From Coffea arabica (Eukaryota; Streptophyta; Magnoliopsida; Gentianales; Rubiaceae), in NCBI RefSeq assembly GCF_036785885.1, contig NC_092322.1, positions 11,864,466-11,928,465 of the forward strand: a stretch of 64,000 nucleotides of DNA, in the 5' to 3' direction. The stretch's first letter is position 1. Each line of letters starts with the position of its first letter. The notes under the pieces are model-generated. The model did no database searches and was not told where the DNA came from. It was given only the letters and a program-made list of their open reading frames with translations. Position numbers and translations under genes: made by a program. Below are positions 48,901-59,723 of this stretch, one piece after another.

Positions 48901-51003
48901 TCCTATATATATATAAAAAGGAGTTGGTATTTGACTGTTGGCTGATTTTCATCTGACATTTTGAGGGGCAAGTTAGTCAATACATCAGGAGTTTACAACT
49001 AAGTAAGGGTTCAGTACCAGCATGATATGCAAATTGATGCGCACTTTGCCTATCTTACCCTTAGTGGGCTGATGTTCCAGCTTTTACTCTTGAAAGTGGC
49101 CGTTAGTGTTGCAGTTAAGACAAAGAGGTCTTTTAATGGAGCTTGCAAAAAGAGTTGGAGGGATTACGTTGCATGCATTTATGTTGAATGCAGTTACACA
49201 AAACCAATTGAGCAAGTCATGATTAGTCTAACATGAATGCATTTACAACACGATTAATTATCTATTTGATAGTGGAAGTTTAACTGCAGACTTTGTCTCT
49301 TCTAAAGTTTCACAAAACCGATTGATTGAGCGGTAAAGAGTTGGATGATTATAGTAAGCAATTATAGGTTATTTAATGAAATAGTAATGGACGGAAGATG
49401 AGAGACCTATTGGAAAGCATGTCTGAACTAAAACGGAAATCCTCTTGATTTTTTGAAGCATTTGCTGAGCAGTTTTTTTTTTTGGGAACCTACAACAATA
49501 ATAGGGGTTGTTAACAAAAAGCGTGGTTGTATGAGGTGCTTAACTAAATGGGCAAGGTTTTTGCTCTGTGTTTTTCCATGTACATACCAGATGTGTGTAT
49601 ATCAAATATCTAAATGAACTAGTGAATTCATTGTTCCATTTAGAAAGGCCAACTATATTTGTAACTTTATTCTGTAATTTCCCTGTTTTGCAGATTAAGA
49701 AGCAAGAGAACTGTACTACAAAAACTTTGTCATCAAGGTACTTTCCAACAGCATTTCTGTCCTTGACATATTATATCAAATAATAGTTACAATTAACTCA
49801 TTATTTTGGTGTGCATGACTTGCTATTATTTTAATTGCCTTTTAATTTGTGTGTTCTTCTCTTTTGTGTGTTAATGACCATGGTAAATTGCATCTGACCA
49901 CTGCAATTTGGACTTTGGAATTAGCCTTATTTCCTCTCTTCCAAATTATGTGCATGGCTATGTGTTTATTGAATTGCAGTAGCTATGGTCACAATTTAAA
50001 GGCTTATTCTATTTGTGTTAGCACTTAGGATGGATATCAAAAACTACTGATAAACTTAATTGTAAAAGACAAACTCACAATCAAAAGGCTAGAGAAAAGT
50101 ACGCTGCCTTATCAGTGGAAGAGAAAGAAAAAGTTCGACAGAAGCAACGAGATGCTTACAATAAACGCAAAGCATCAAAACAAAATAGACTTACCTCTTC
50201 CATTAAATCTGCATCAATGAGGAATGATAAGTTGCAGATATTAAAAAGTATTACAGTTGATAGACAGCTTTGTTACCTTACTAAAATCCACTAACAAAAA
50301 CTGTGTAATCCAATTATTGTTGGATGTCGAAAAGGAGATTATATATTGAATACTACAAACTGTGGTGATTAATGCAAACACAATACACAGTGAACAAGTA
50401 AAAATATCTGAAGGAAATGATGATATGTAGAAACATAAGGAACATACTACTACATTTTCCACCTATGAAAGAGATTAACATATCTGTCAAAATTCAAATA
50501 CAATTAGCAGAAAATATAAATTCATATATAGGATTATGTTACAGCAAAATGTTACTTTTACATATAGGCTCTACATCTAAACTTTGCTACCAAAGAACCT
50601 CAGAAGAAGCAACAGGAACAAAGCAAATAGGTTTTCTCATTAGTACATTTGCTGTTCAAGATAGCAGTGTTATAAGTAGACTTATAGCAATAACCACAAC
50701 TTATTTATGTTATAGATATCCATCCAATCTGCAATAGTTGCTATAATGATTAACCTTTCTTTTTTTATTACAATAACCTTTCTTTTTTTCTTTCTTTTCA
50801 TCTATATGACGATTAATTTGCTGTGCAATAATAAGTCCACAATTTCAATTGCATAATCACCTACATGGTTGACTTAATTGAGTAGGCAAACTATACAATA
50901 GCAATTCTTACAATTACATTACTATTGATTGCAATTTCCGTTTACAAGCTACATCCCCCGCACAGGTTACAACTCCCGCGCCAAGCGCGGGTGCCACCCC
51001 TAG
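48901..51003 (+). mobile_element. Non-autonomous Helitron, 2103 bp
   Basis: The 5' end is TCCTATATATATATAAAAAG, preceded by A (48900). The 3' end is CTAG (51000-51003), followed by T, so the insertion lies between A and T without duplication, as Helitrons require. Eight bases before CTAG stands a perfect hairpin, CCCGCGC-caa-GCGCGGG (50975-50991). The interior includes an open stretch of some 90 codons (about 50022-50294) with KAREKYAALSVEEKEKVRQK followed by a basic tail. I read this as a remnant of the charged region found near the start of plant Helitron proteins. No helicase or Rep domain is seen, so mobility would depend on a partner. Confidence 0.9.
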
Positions 51004-51409
51004 TTATGAATATATATGAACCTTAGTGAAATCCTGGTACTCATCTGAAAAAATTCAGAGATAGTCAAGCAAAGCAAATAAAGTGGACAGATCTGGATTA
51101 ATTAATTGGCACTCATTTTGCTACCTATAAATATCCAGTTATTCATTGGCTGTTTCGATTTTGTGCAAGATAAACACACCAAACAGAGTGGACGAGCCCA
51201 TTCCAAAATTGTGACGCTATCTTCGTCCCATTAATTTGGGCCTACACCTTCCATCTCGAGTGCTTAGAGCCCAAAATGGAAAGGCAGGGAAATCCAAGTT
51301 CCCGTCGCAAATACTAGCTTGTATTCGTAATCCTGTCGGAATTGCAATTTGTCACTATATTATCTTACGTTGTATTATGGTCTGAAATCTGATCACAAAT
51401 CCGCTGATT

Positions 51410-52990
51410 ATGGACGGAAATTCAGCACCAAACCCTTGCTTAGCTAAAGATATCATCTATGGAAATCTTCTGTAGAATCCCAGAGAAGAAACTGGTTAAT
51501 TTTTTTACTATTTGTAAGTTTTGGCGTAACTTTACTATCTCAAATCAAATATTCATCAGATACCATTTTCAACGATCAATAAGTTTAATCCATAATTCCA
51601 ATGGCCTTAGGACTAAAGAAATCGTCATGTGTGGTTCTAGATTTAGTGGAAATTGCCATTGTTGCAGGATTTCATGCGATCAACTGCAAGAATTCGTGAA
51701 TGTTGAAGCAAGTTTTGATCAGCTCTTCTTTCTTGGGGAGAATAAAATTGCCCTGGGAATCATGAAGGGATCAGTTGAACTTTACTGACAGCTCACTCTT
51801 TCCTCCTCCTCCTTTCTATTCTCTTTCTTATTCTCTGATGGGTTTATACGATATTTGCTGTTTCCGTTCCTTCTTGTTTAGAAGAAGAAGTTTTGTTTAA
51901 TATTGTAAAAAAAAATTTATACTTTCTGAAATAGTTTCTTAGAACAATACTATTGAGCACGATTCAAACTTGTTCAAATTACGTCTTCAATTTTGTTAGC
52001 ATTGTTCGGATTATTTTCCAGCACAAATATCCGTCCTCTGGATTCTTTCCACACAACAACTCTGATAGTAGAAGGTAAGAATATTTTGGCTGCACAAAAT
52101 GGTCATGTGGTTTTATAAGAGTTAGAAGGCCAAAAAGTCGAACCTCTGCAGAATAGCAGGATTCTATTTGCTTGTAATTGTAACTTCCTAGTTGATAACT
52201 ACGCAGAAAACTTAGTTTCTATCAGCCCTTCCCATTATGATGGAGAACTTGATGCCCAGATCATGCTGAATGCCGAAGAGAAGAAAGAAGAACACAAATG
52301 CACGAGTCATTTAAACAAATTCTTCGGTTGTTTTAGTGATTTTACTTCAATACTGTTCCTATAGCCATGGAGCAAACTCTTGACATCAGTGTACTCAATG
52401 CCAATCCTTGCCAAATAATTGGCCTCAGACTTTCTAAATTTGGTGGGCTGGTTTCCTTCATTGGATTCCTTGGCGAACCCCCAACATGAATTTTGCCTCT
52501 TTCGAATTCGACATGGGAAAGAAAAATATACTACAGATTGATTTCTTATACAGAATTTTTCGTTTATTTTACCAGACTCTTGCAGCTCTTAAGGAATGCC
52601 TTTGTTTATGTTGTCGGACATTGGAAGATCTATCAGAAGTGTGGATCGTGAAAGATTACATTGATGAAAATTCTTGGACGGAACAATTTGTACTCGGCAA
52701 GTTTTAAATTCTCGAGCACAGAAAATATATTTAGCAAAGAAAACACAACGTTGAAACTATTTACCAAGACTCTAGTTTCTGAACTACAGCATTGAAGGAT
52801 AAAACCGTACAGACATTTTCACTCCTGGAGCCTCTGTATCCTTATCAAAGAATTCAGAGGCTTCAGACGAACTTGAGAAAGGAAGACTTCTATCCTTATC
52901 TCTGGTTGTTATTATGGGTAGGAAGACCTCCATTTATTACTACCTTGCAAGGCATGAACATGATTCATGCTCCAACACTGTAAAAAACTT
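51410..52990 (+). pseudogene. Decayed F-box protein gene with F-box-associated (FBA) remnants
   Basis: The F-box is recognisable at about 51410-51570: SAPNPCLAKDII, then after one extra base MEIFCRIPEKKLVNFFTICK followed by FWRNFTISNQIFIRYHF. This matches the plant pattern LPxDLIxEILxRLPxKxLxxFxxVCKxW. A C-terminal FBA-like block lies at about 52570-52705 (LAALKECLCLCC, then EVWIVKDYIDENSWTEQFVL). Between them are several stops and shifts. In life such proteins pick substrates for SCF ubiquitin ligases; this copy cannot encode a full protein. Its 3' end runs into the 3' end of the EP1-like gene on the other strand. Confidence 0.65.
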
Positions 52991-54323
52991 GCATTTGTTT
53001 CAGGTCAATAGGGGCTTTAATGTACCCCACATGAGTTGAATTTGCAACTCTAGTCAGGGTCTTCAACTCATAAGCAATCCAGCACCTTGATGTATCTAGG
53101 TGATAGAAATACCCCAAGCACTTGCAGTCACTGGTGCACTTCTTTGCACAGTCATCCTCCTTGATTGGTCCATCTCCTCTTGTATATGTGCTTAGGAAAT
53201 GGTGGACTCCTTCCAACTTATAGTACTTGAAATCTTTAGCACTGCAAGACTTTAGCTTGGGGGAATCACAACCCTTACTCCAACCCAACAGCCCACTAGC
53301 CAATGGACAGGCAACACATTGGCTATCCTCACACAGCCCAAAATTACCACATCTTGATGGCAGTTGGCATTCTCCACCATCAGCTCTAGTGAACAAAGTG
53401 TAGGTCTCCTCCCATGCTCCATAGTCCACGTTGGGATAGAACGTGTAGGCCTTCAGACTCCCATCAATTCCCAATCTAAGGTATGTCAAAGTGCTGTTGT
53501 ATTTGGGCCTTGACAAGATCCGGTTTCCACCACTTGAAGAATTCACTATCTGATACTCGAATGTTATCTCATAAGCAAAAGCTTCATCTGTCTCCGGATT
53601 GCTTGTGAACTTCACGGACTCTAAATTTCCCTTGACAGAGAGCAAAGTGTTTAGATCATAATAGAGCATGGGTCTTGGAGAATTCTCACTTTGGTAGTAC
53701 AAAGCAAACTTTTTAGGGTCCAACACCAAGCTATATGGCCCATTAATATTCTCTTTTTCAGAAGCCCGGCTTACGAGCGTAGTCGGGCCTCCTAGCTTTA
53801 GCGCCTGGCCCACTAAGAGGGTGTCGGTCGGCGTATCAAAGCTTTGCCAGATAAAATTACCCTTAAAGTCATGGAGGACCATGTTTCCGTCAGGCAACAG
53901 CTTGAAACCTACCACCCCTTTGTTGGCTGTTCCGCTCTGCCATGCAACACGGCCATCGGAATCCGCCAACACAAGGTTGCCGTCCTTCCCGAATATGAGG
54001 GTGGCATTCTCTCGGACGGGGTTGCCCCGATTCGCCTCCCAAACCCAGCGCATGAGCGACTCTGATCGGACCGTGCCCATACGCAAGGCTAGAGTGTATG
54101 CATTGGGAGTGGTGTTATAGAAGCAAAGTTGAAAAGGGGAGTTAAACACATCAAGAACACGATAATCAGCATCATATTCAACAACGTACTCCCCAAATTC
54201 ACCTTCATTGACATATTGGAAAGTTTCATTGTCAGGAACAGAAGCCTGAGCAATGAAAGAAAAGGTCGGGATGAAGAAAAGAAGAAATGCTAGTCTGGTG
54301 AATGAACAGTGAAATGATGCCAT
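52965..54323 (-). CDS. EP1-like secreted glycoprotein (B-lectin and PAN domains)
   Basis: Single-exon gene, 452 aa, ATG at 54323. Residues 1-27 form a signal peptide (hydrophobic LAFLLFFIP core, cleavage probably after QA). A bulb-type lectin domain spans about 60-185 (WVWEANRGNPV, GNLVLADSDGRVAWQS, LLPDGNMVLHD, FIWQSFDTPTDTLL). A Cys-rich EGF-like segment lies at 319-353 and a PAN/apple-like domain at about 360-435. There is no transmembrane segment or kinase, unlike S-domain receptor kinases. This matches carrot EP1 and related cell-wall glycoproteins that accumulate in the apoplast. N-glycosylation sequons occur at N32, N70, N106, N261, N276 and N428. The mannose-binding QxDxNxVxY motif is only partly kept, so sugar binding is doubtful. 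About 15 residues follow the usual GYIKAP end. AATAAA lies 27 bp after the stop on the minus strand (52933-52938). Confidence 0.93.
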   Translation of the reverse strand: MASFHCSFTRLAFLLFFIPTFSFIAQASVPDNETFQYVNEGEFGEYVVEYDADYRVLDVFNSPFQLCFYNTTPNAYTLALRMGTVRSESLMRWVWEANRGNPVRENATLIFGKDGNLVLADSDGRVAWQSGTANKGVVGFKLLPDGNMVLHDFKGNFIWQSFDTPTDTLLVGQALKLGGPTTLVSRASEKENINGPYSLVLDPKKFALYYQSENSPRPMLYYDLNTLLSVKGNLESVKFTSNPETDEAFAYEITFEYQIVNSSSGGNRILSRPKYNSTLTYLRLGIDGSLKAYTFYPNVDYGAWEETYTLFTRADGGECQLPSRCGNFGLCEDSQCVACPLASGLLGWSKGCDSPKLKSCSAKDFKYYKLEGVHHFLSTYTRGDGPIKEDDCAKKCTSDCKCLGYFYHLDTSRCWIAYELKTLTRVANSTHVGYIKAPIDLKQMQVFYSVGA

Positions 54324-54373
54324 GTTTTTGTTCTGTAGAATGCAGTGCTGATCCAGAGGCCAATGAAGATTGA

Positions 54374-54467
54374 TACTTATAGGGGAGCAAAAACTAATTA
54401 TTTAAACGTCAATTATGGATTTTGCATTGTTAAATGCAAGTTGGAAACCATTACATGCCCCACGTGG
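54374..54467 (-). promoter_or_regulatory. EP1-like gene promoter: TATA box and G-box
   Basis: On the minus strand CCTATAAGTA (54374-54383) lies about 50 bp upstream of the ATG, which implies a short leader. A perfect palindrome CCCACGTGGG (54458-54467) lies 75 bp further upstream, a strong G-box. Control by bZIP/bHLH factors is inferred. Confidence 0.55.
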
Positions 54468-55602
54468 GTCGACGTAGAAATCTAGTCAATGGAGGCTGCT
54501 ATTTGTTTTCCCCAGAAGTATATATAGTATATGTTTTCCTTGCACCCACATTAAGAAAAGAAAGGAAAAGAAAAGAAAAGCAGATGCTTATTGTCTTTTG
54601 AATTTAGCAAATTTTAGACAAGAAAGAAAATCTTTTGGTTTATACTTTTGTACTCCTGGGAACATGCATATATTTATACTTCTGGGAATATGCATATTTT
54701 GGTTTATCTTTCGGCTTACTTTTCCTTGAATGTGCAAAGTTGGTGTACTCTCTTTCTATTAATGAAATTGTTTTGCTGCCTGAATTTCACAAGAAAAAGA
54801 AGGTGATAAAAAAATTGCTGTCAGCCCTTCTTTTGCCCCTCAAAGCGATAAGGTCTTTGCTGGAAAGTGGGAAATTGGAAATGATTGATGCATGGTTGGC
54901 ACAGTTTTGTACAGAGTGGGAAGTGGGAGCACATATATTGTAAAAATGAGAATATTCTTGCGGACAAAAGTGATTGAAAAGACAACCAAAGCTTATCGCT
55001 TAACAACAGACATAAAATGAGATCAGTGGTCCAAATTTATTTGCTTACACCATCATTATAATTTTTAATATATTTTTTTATTTTTTTAATTATTTTTTTA
55101 TCTCACATACATCACATCACAAAAAATACTGCAGTAAAAATATCTCAAATAATTTACAATCCAAACACACGGATAAATTAGAAGCAAATCAAAGCTCATG
55201 CAGGACCTACCCACCAATTGTATTTATTTATCCAAAGCAATGCAAATACATTACAATTATTTTTACCTTCAAAATAGTTCATGCATTTGTATTTTGATAA
55301 GTCTTGGACGAGAAACAAATGGCCTAGAACAGAAAGCTAAGCAAAGACATTAATAAATTTGTATTATGTACTTGTCCAAACAAACCCAATTAATAAATGT
55401 CCAGGGTACACCTGTATCCTACCACCCACCGCACCGCCCTGCCATGAGGCCCAGCACCCGGTGGCCAGCCATGCTGAATACCAGAATAACTAACTCTAGC
55501 GGCCGCGGCTTCTAGGAAGTGTTTGATTCCGCTTGCCGGTCAAAATTATCCACAGCCACAGCAACAGGTTGAGTTGATAAGTTGCCATTTTTCTTCTATT
55601 TT
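54468..55602. other. Spacer upstream of the EP1-like gene
   Basis: No supported gene. A copy of the dispersed MITE-like family lies at about 55045-55175. The open stretch 54635-54943 (plus) starts at a non-ATG codon region and has no family resemblance. Confidence 0.55.
55045..55175 (-). repeat. Copy of dispersed MITE-like family
   Basis: In reverse orientation it ends 'atccaaacacac' and carries 'atctcacatacatcacatca', 'aaaaatactgcagtaaaaat' and 'atctcaaataatttacaat'. It is the best preserved single-sided copy in the window. Confidence 0.6.
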
Positions 55603-56430
55603 TTGACCAAAGGACTTTGTATTTTTCCGGATACAGAAACAAACACATACACTTAATTAGACTAAGCGCGAGAGTTTACGGATAAACTGGCTCGATAAAC
55701 AAGCAATCTAAGGGGGACCCACAGAGCAACCTGATCCAGCCAATTGGTGATAAGATGGACACCCCATGGACCTTAAACCCAGAATGAAGACCTCACGATC
55801 TTTCGATGTGGGATGGAAGCCCAACCCCCCCATGCACACCCTCACCAAATATGGATTTGTTTTTTTCCGGATACAGAAACAAACACACACACACTTAATT
55901 AGACTAAGCACGAGAGTTTAACGGATAAATCGGCCCGATAAACAAGCAATTTAACGGGAACCCACAGAGCAACCCGATCCAGCCAGTTAGTGACAGGATG
56001 GGCACCCCATGGACCTTAAACCCAAGATGAAGACCCCACGATCTTCCGATGTGGGATGGAAGCCCAAACCCCCCGGTGCACACCCTCACCAAATATGGAT
56101 TTGTTTTTTTTTTGGATACAGAAACACACACACACACACACACACACTTAATTAAACTAAGCACGAGAGTTAACGGATAAATCGGTCCGATAAACAAGCA
56201 ATTTAAGGGGGACCCACAGAACAACCTGATCCAGCCAATTAGTAACAGGACGGGCATCCTATGGATTTTAAACCCAAGATAAAGACCCCACGATCTTCCG
56301 ATAAAGGCCCCATGAACCAAAGGACTTTGTTTTTCGTCCCTCGGGTAGAAACCCACACACACACTTACACTCAATGATGCAGGAAGCATCGAGAAACCGG
56401 CCCAACAAGAGCAATCTGAGGGGGACTTTG
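55603..56430. repeat. Tandem array of about 240-bp units, two full plus partial copies
   Basis: The anchor 'ggatacagaaac' recurs at 55629, 55869 and 56114, a spacing of 240-245 bp. A degraded fourth start is at about 56338. Each unit contains an AC microsatellite, 'cttaattagactaagc', 'gataaacaagcaat', 'gatccagcca', 'ccttaaaccca' and 'gatgtgggatggaagccca'. Neighbouring units are roughly 90% alike by eye. The 184-codon minus-strand open frame at 55904-56458 simply runs through the array and is not a gene. The 'gatgtgggat' motif is often seen in plant LTR-type sequences, so the unit may derive from an LTR; that is inference. Confidence 0.85.
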
Positions 56431-57257
56431 TTAGATTACCTTTTTTTTTGGTATCCAACGTTCAAATCTCTCAGCGGATGCGGACTTCAAGGCGGGCTCT
56501 TTTCATCGTTCCTCTTGGCAGGATTCATGTTGCCTTGTCATATTTCTTGATCTTACATCACCTTTGAGAACAAATAAGGCTGGCTAGCATGTGCCTTGAA
56601 TGCATTTCTGCTTCTTCAATGGGGATTGGTTTTATCATAGCCCAAAATGGGGATGGGCACTGGTCGGATATTGTTTCATGCACTATTTGGTTAATTTGAT
56701 ACACACTCTGTGAGTCAGCTATTTTTTTTTTAATTTTTAAAAAAATACTTTATACTAATTTAATTTTGTATTTTATATTCTCTCATATTTTTTTAAATGA
56801 ATTTTTTATTTTTAACTTTTAAAATATTAATTTTTTGTCAATTACAAATTCAAATCAGTCAAATTTAGTTTCAACTTAGGTTTCGAACCATTTTTTTAAT
56901 CTGAAATCACCACGTGACTTGTACATGATTTTTTTTATAGGTATAAAAATGTCATATCCCACCTCTATTTTGTAGAGGTGTAAAAAAAAAAAAGTAACCC
57001 TATATGGGTAGGTAGTTTATAAGAACAAGAAAACATGAGTTGCTGATTTGCGTGAATAAAAGGTTAGAGAAAATTGGATGGAAACAGATTTCAGTTTTAT
57101 TACAACTCTGATACACTATTGGTTTCACAATCCCACACAATCCCCAACAAAACCCACCTACAGAAACAACCCTTTTTTTCTTTTTTTTTTTTGAAGAGCA
57201 GAAACAACCCTAAAAAAGCATAAGAAAAAGAAATTTTACAACCAAGTGGACAGTCGG
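56431..57257. other. Spacer 3' of the annexin gene
   Basis: Partly AT-rich and low complexity (56720-56850). It probably includes the annexin 3' UTR near 57257. No gene seen. Confidence 0.55.
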
Positions 57258-59643
57258 TCAACTATACTTTAGCAAGGCTAGAAGAAATTCTGCCATCAAT
57301 ACATTACTATTTCTTTGACTTCCAGAATCCTTGAACTCCCTTTTAACGAGATTTCCCAGAGACCATCCAGTTTTAGCAGCAAAAACATTGTTTATTTCTT
57401 TGATATCATCATCCAATCTCGTGACTACTATTCTAGCCATGACCTCTTTAGTATCACCCCTCTGCATTGCTCCTCTTATTTGCCTGGAGAAAAACTTTGC
57501 AGGAGATTGAATTCCCCTGACCACAAACCTGAGGTCTTTGCCAAAATTTCCACACTTATTGGACTTGAGAAATTTGGAAAATTCATGGCCGTAGAGTTCT
57601 TTGTAAGAGAGTAATATGGCTTTGATTTGTTCTGTATTTCTACTGCTGAAAGTGGACATGATGGTCTTCCAGTCAACCGAACTTCCACTCTCCACAGCTT
57701 CGTAAAGTGTCTTGGCATCACACATGGCCATGCTGATATCAACTCTGCTTGCACTTTTGTTGCTTGATTTTAGTACTGCCAGAAGAATCTGAAATACTCC
57801 CAAAAAAAAAAAAATTGAAAGCGGGTAGTTAGTATTCATGAATTTTTATTCTGCAGGCAAGCATTGAAGTTTAAAATTATATGACTAATTGCCAAAAATG
57901 CTACTAACTCTATTTCCACCATATTGGAGCAATTAGAGGTGTGGAGCAATTAGAGGAGTATAACACTAATTTACATTATGACCTAAAATTGACAAGTGAA
58001 CATTTAGCCAGTGGTAATAGGTTTGACACATATCTAAATTGGTTTCTTTAGATTGGATTTGGTAATAATTATGTGAGCAGTCAATTTTGACTTTAACCTT
58101 CGAGCACGTGAACTTTTTCGGGCAAAATTAAGGCAAAAAATGTACTACTCCTATCACAATATTGGAATTTTTTTTTTTTTTGGCATCTAGCTTTTTATGA
58201 AAACATTATAATCATCATATCTGGATAAGGTGACTCTGATGAGTTTATGTATCTTTTGAATTCAAAAATTTTTTCGTTAAATATGTATTTAGATTTTAAA
58301 AAGCTTTTTTTTTTAAATCGTAAAATTAGAAAGTATATGTTAAATTTGAAATGATGACTCCTATTTTGGAACATCAATAAAATGAAAACATAACATTTAT
58401 AATGAGATAGAGGGAATATTTAGAGATAAAAAAAGGTCCGTTCTGAATTTGTGAAGGATTAAGATACATTATTATTTTGCACGCGAGGGGTCAGAATTTG
58501 ACATTAGTAAAATGTGAGGGACGATTGGTGTTGTTGTCCCTTAGTAATAATTGGTTTGAGATATAGAAATTGCAAAATTTTCACTTCACATGGGAGCGAT
58601 GAGCAGATTTTACACAAATGGGTTTTTTTTTTTTTTTACCGTGTTTTATTCTTTTTTTAACATTCCATGACAAATTCCTTAATTTAATTTTTTTTAAAAA
58701 AATTTGGCCGGATAATTGCTGTGCATAATTCTTGTGTTAGTGTGTACACATTTGTTACGACGTTCATATCTACCAATGTTGTAAATATTTCTATAATTTT
58801 GTCGTGCTTTCCAACCTAAATCTAGCACCGCACTTTTAATAACCTAATGCATAATACCTCTTTAAAGTTGCCAGAAATTTTCTGGGAAACATCTTGCTCT
58901 ATGTTGGAACCATAACGGTTGCAGTAGGCTTGCTTGATTGAAGAAAGTTGGCTAGAAGATCGAGTGCACAGTGACTCAATCACAACATTGAGGTTCACCT
59001 TATTCCCTCCAAACAATGAATCCCTCATCAGCTCTGCATCACGCTCTTGTGGCTCGTTTATGCGAAGATAAACCATATTCTGCAATTTATAAATAGACAA
59101 AAAAAAAAGATCGAAGAATAAAACATGGCATATACAATATCATTAGCTACCATTAGTAATTTGTACCAGGGAAGATTCTTACAGCAAAAGCATCGTTTCT
59201 TCGAACGTTAGATAAAGCATGAAGAATATCTTGGTTATAGACAGCTGAATACGTTTGCCGAATAAGTTCCATTTCTTGCATGGTTCGACTTGTGAGGATC
59301 TCCACGAGCTTTCGTTTAAGTGCACAATTGCCTGCAAAGTACGAAACCTTCTTAGTTACATTTTTCTGTTTTTCAATGAAATGAATCCAAGATGAAGCTA
59401 GCTATGTCTAGTTACAAATTAATGTCCGAACGATTGTTCCTCTACAATTGTTAGAGCAATCCCACCATAGATTAGTGGTCTAGAGGGAGTTGACTTGTGT
59501 CTTTTACTTTAAAATGTATTTAAAAAAAAAGAAGAAAAAAAAAATGCCAAAGAACGAGACAAGACATATATACCAGTGAAAAAAGCATTTAGGCATTCAC
59601 AGTCCACTTGATACTTCCTACAGCCTTGAACTGAACTTGCCAT
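57258..59643 (-). CDS. Annexin, divergent, calcium-site motifs degenerate
   Basis: Four coding exons on the minus strand: 59643-59574, 59331-59183, 59079-58858, 57788-57258. Phases close to 323 aa, the normal plant annexin length. Four annexin repeats can be followed: repeat 1 about 12-75, repeat 2 about 88-150 (QERDAELMRDSLFGG...), repeat 3 about 170-240, repeat 4 about 248-318 ending AEFLLALLKYS. Annexins are cytosolic proteins that bind membrane phospholipids when calcium is present. Here the type II calcium loop G-x-G-T is missing from every repeat: the corresponding segments are FFTGNC, LFGGNKVN, VESGSSVD and MQRGDTKE. Calcium-dependent membrane binding is therefore doubtful. The reading frame is clean. 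A TATA-like AATTTATAA (plus-strand reading, 59715-59723) lies about 75 bp upstream of the ATG. Confidence 0.9.
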
Positions 59644-59723
59644 GATCCAAGAGATTTTTTTGAAGACTAGTAGTATATTTTCCAAATGTGCTGTTCTCCA
59701 TTTTGGGAGACCACAATTTATAA

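Noticed and set aside
55603-56430. CRISPR-like array
   Set aside because: Units are about 240 bp and adjacent, without short repeats and unique spacers, and the DNA is plant nuclear.
55904-56458. 184-codon minus-strand open frame
   Set aside because: It is made of translated ~240-bp tandem units, with repeated blocks in the product; no start context.
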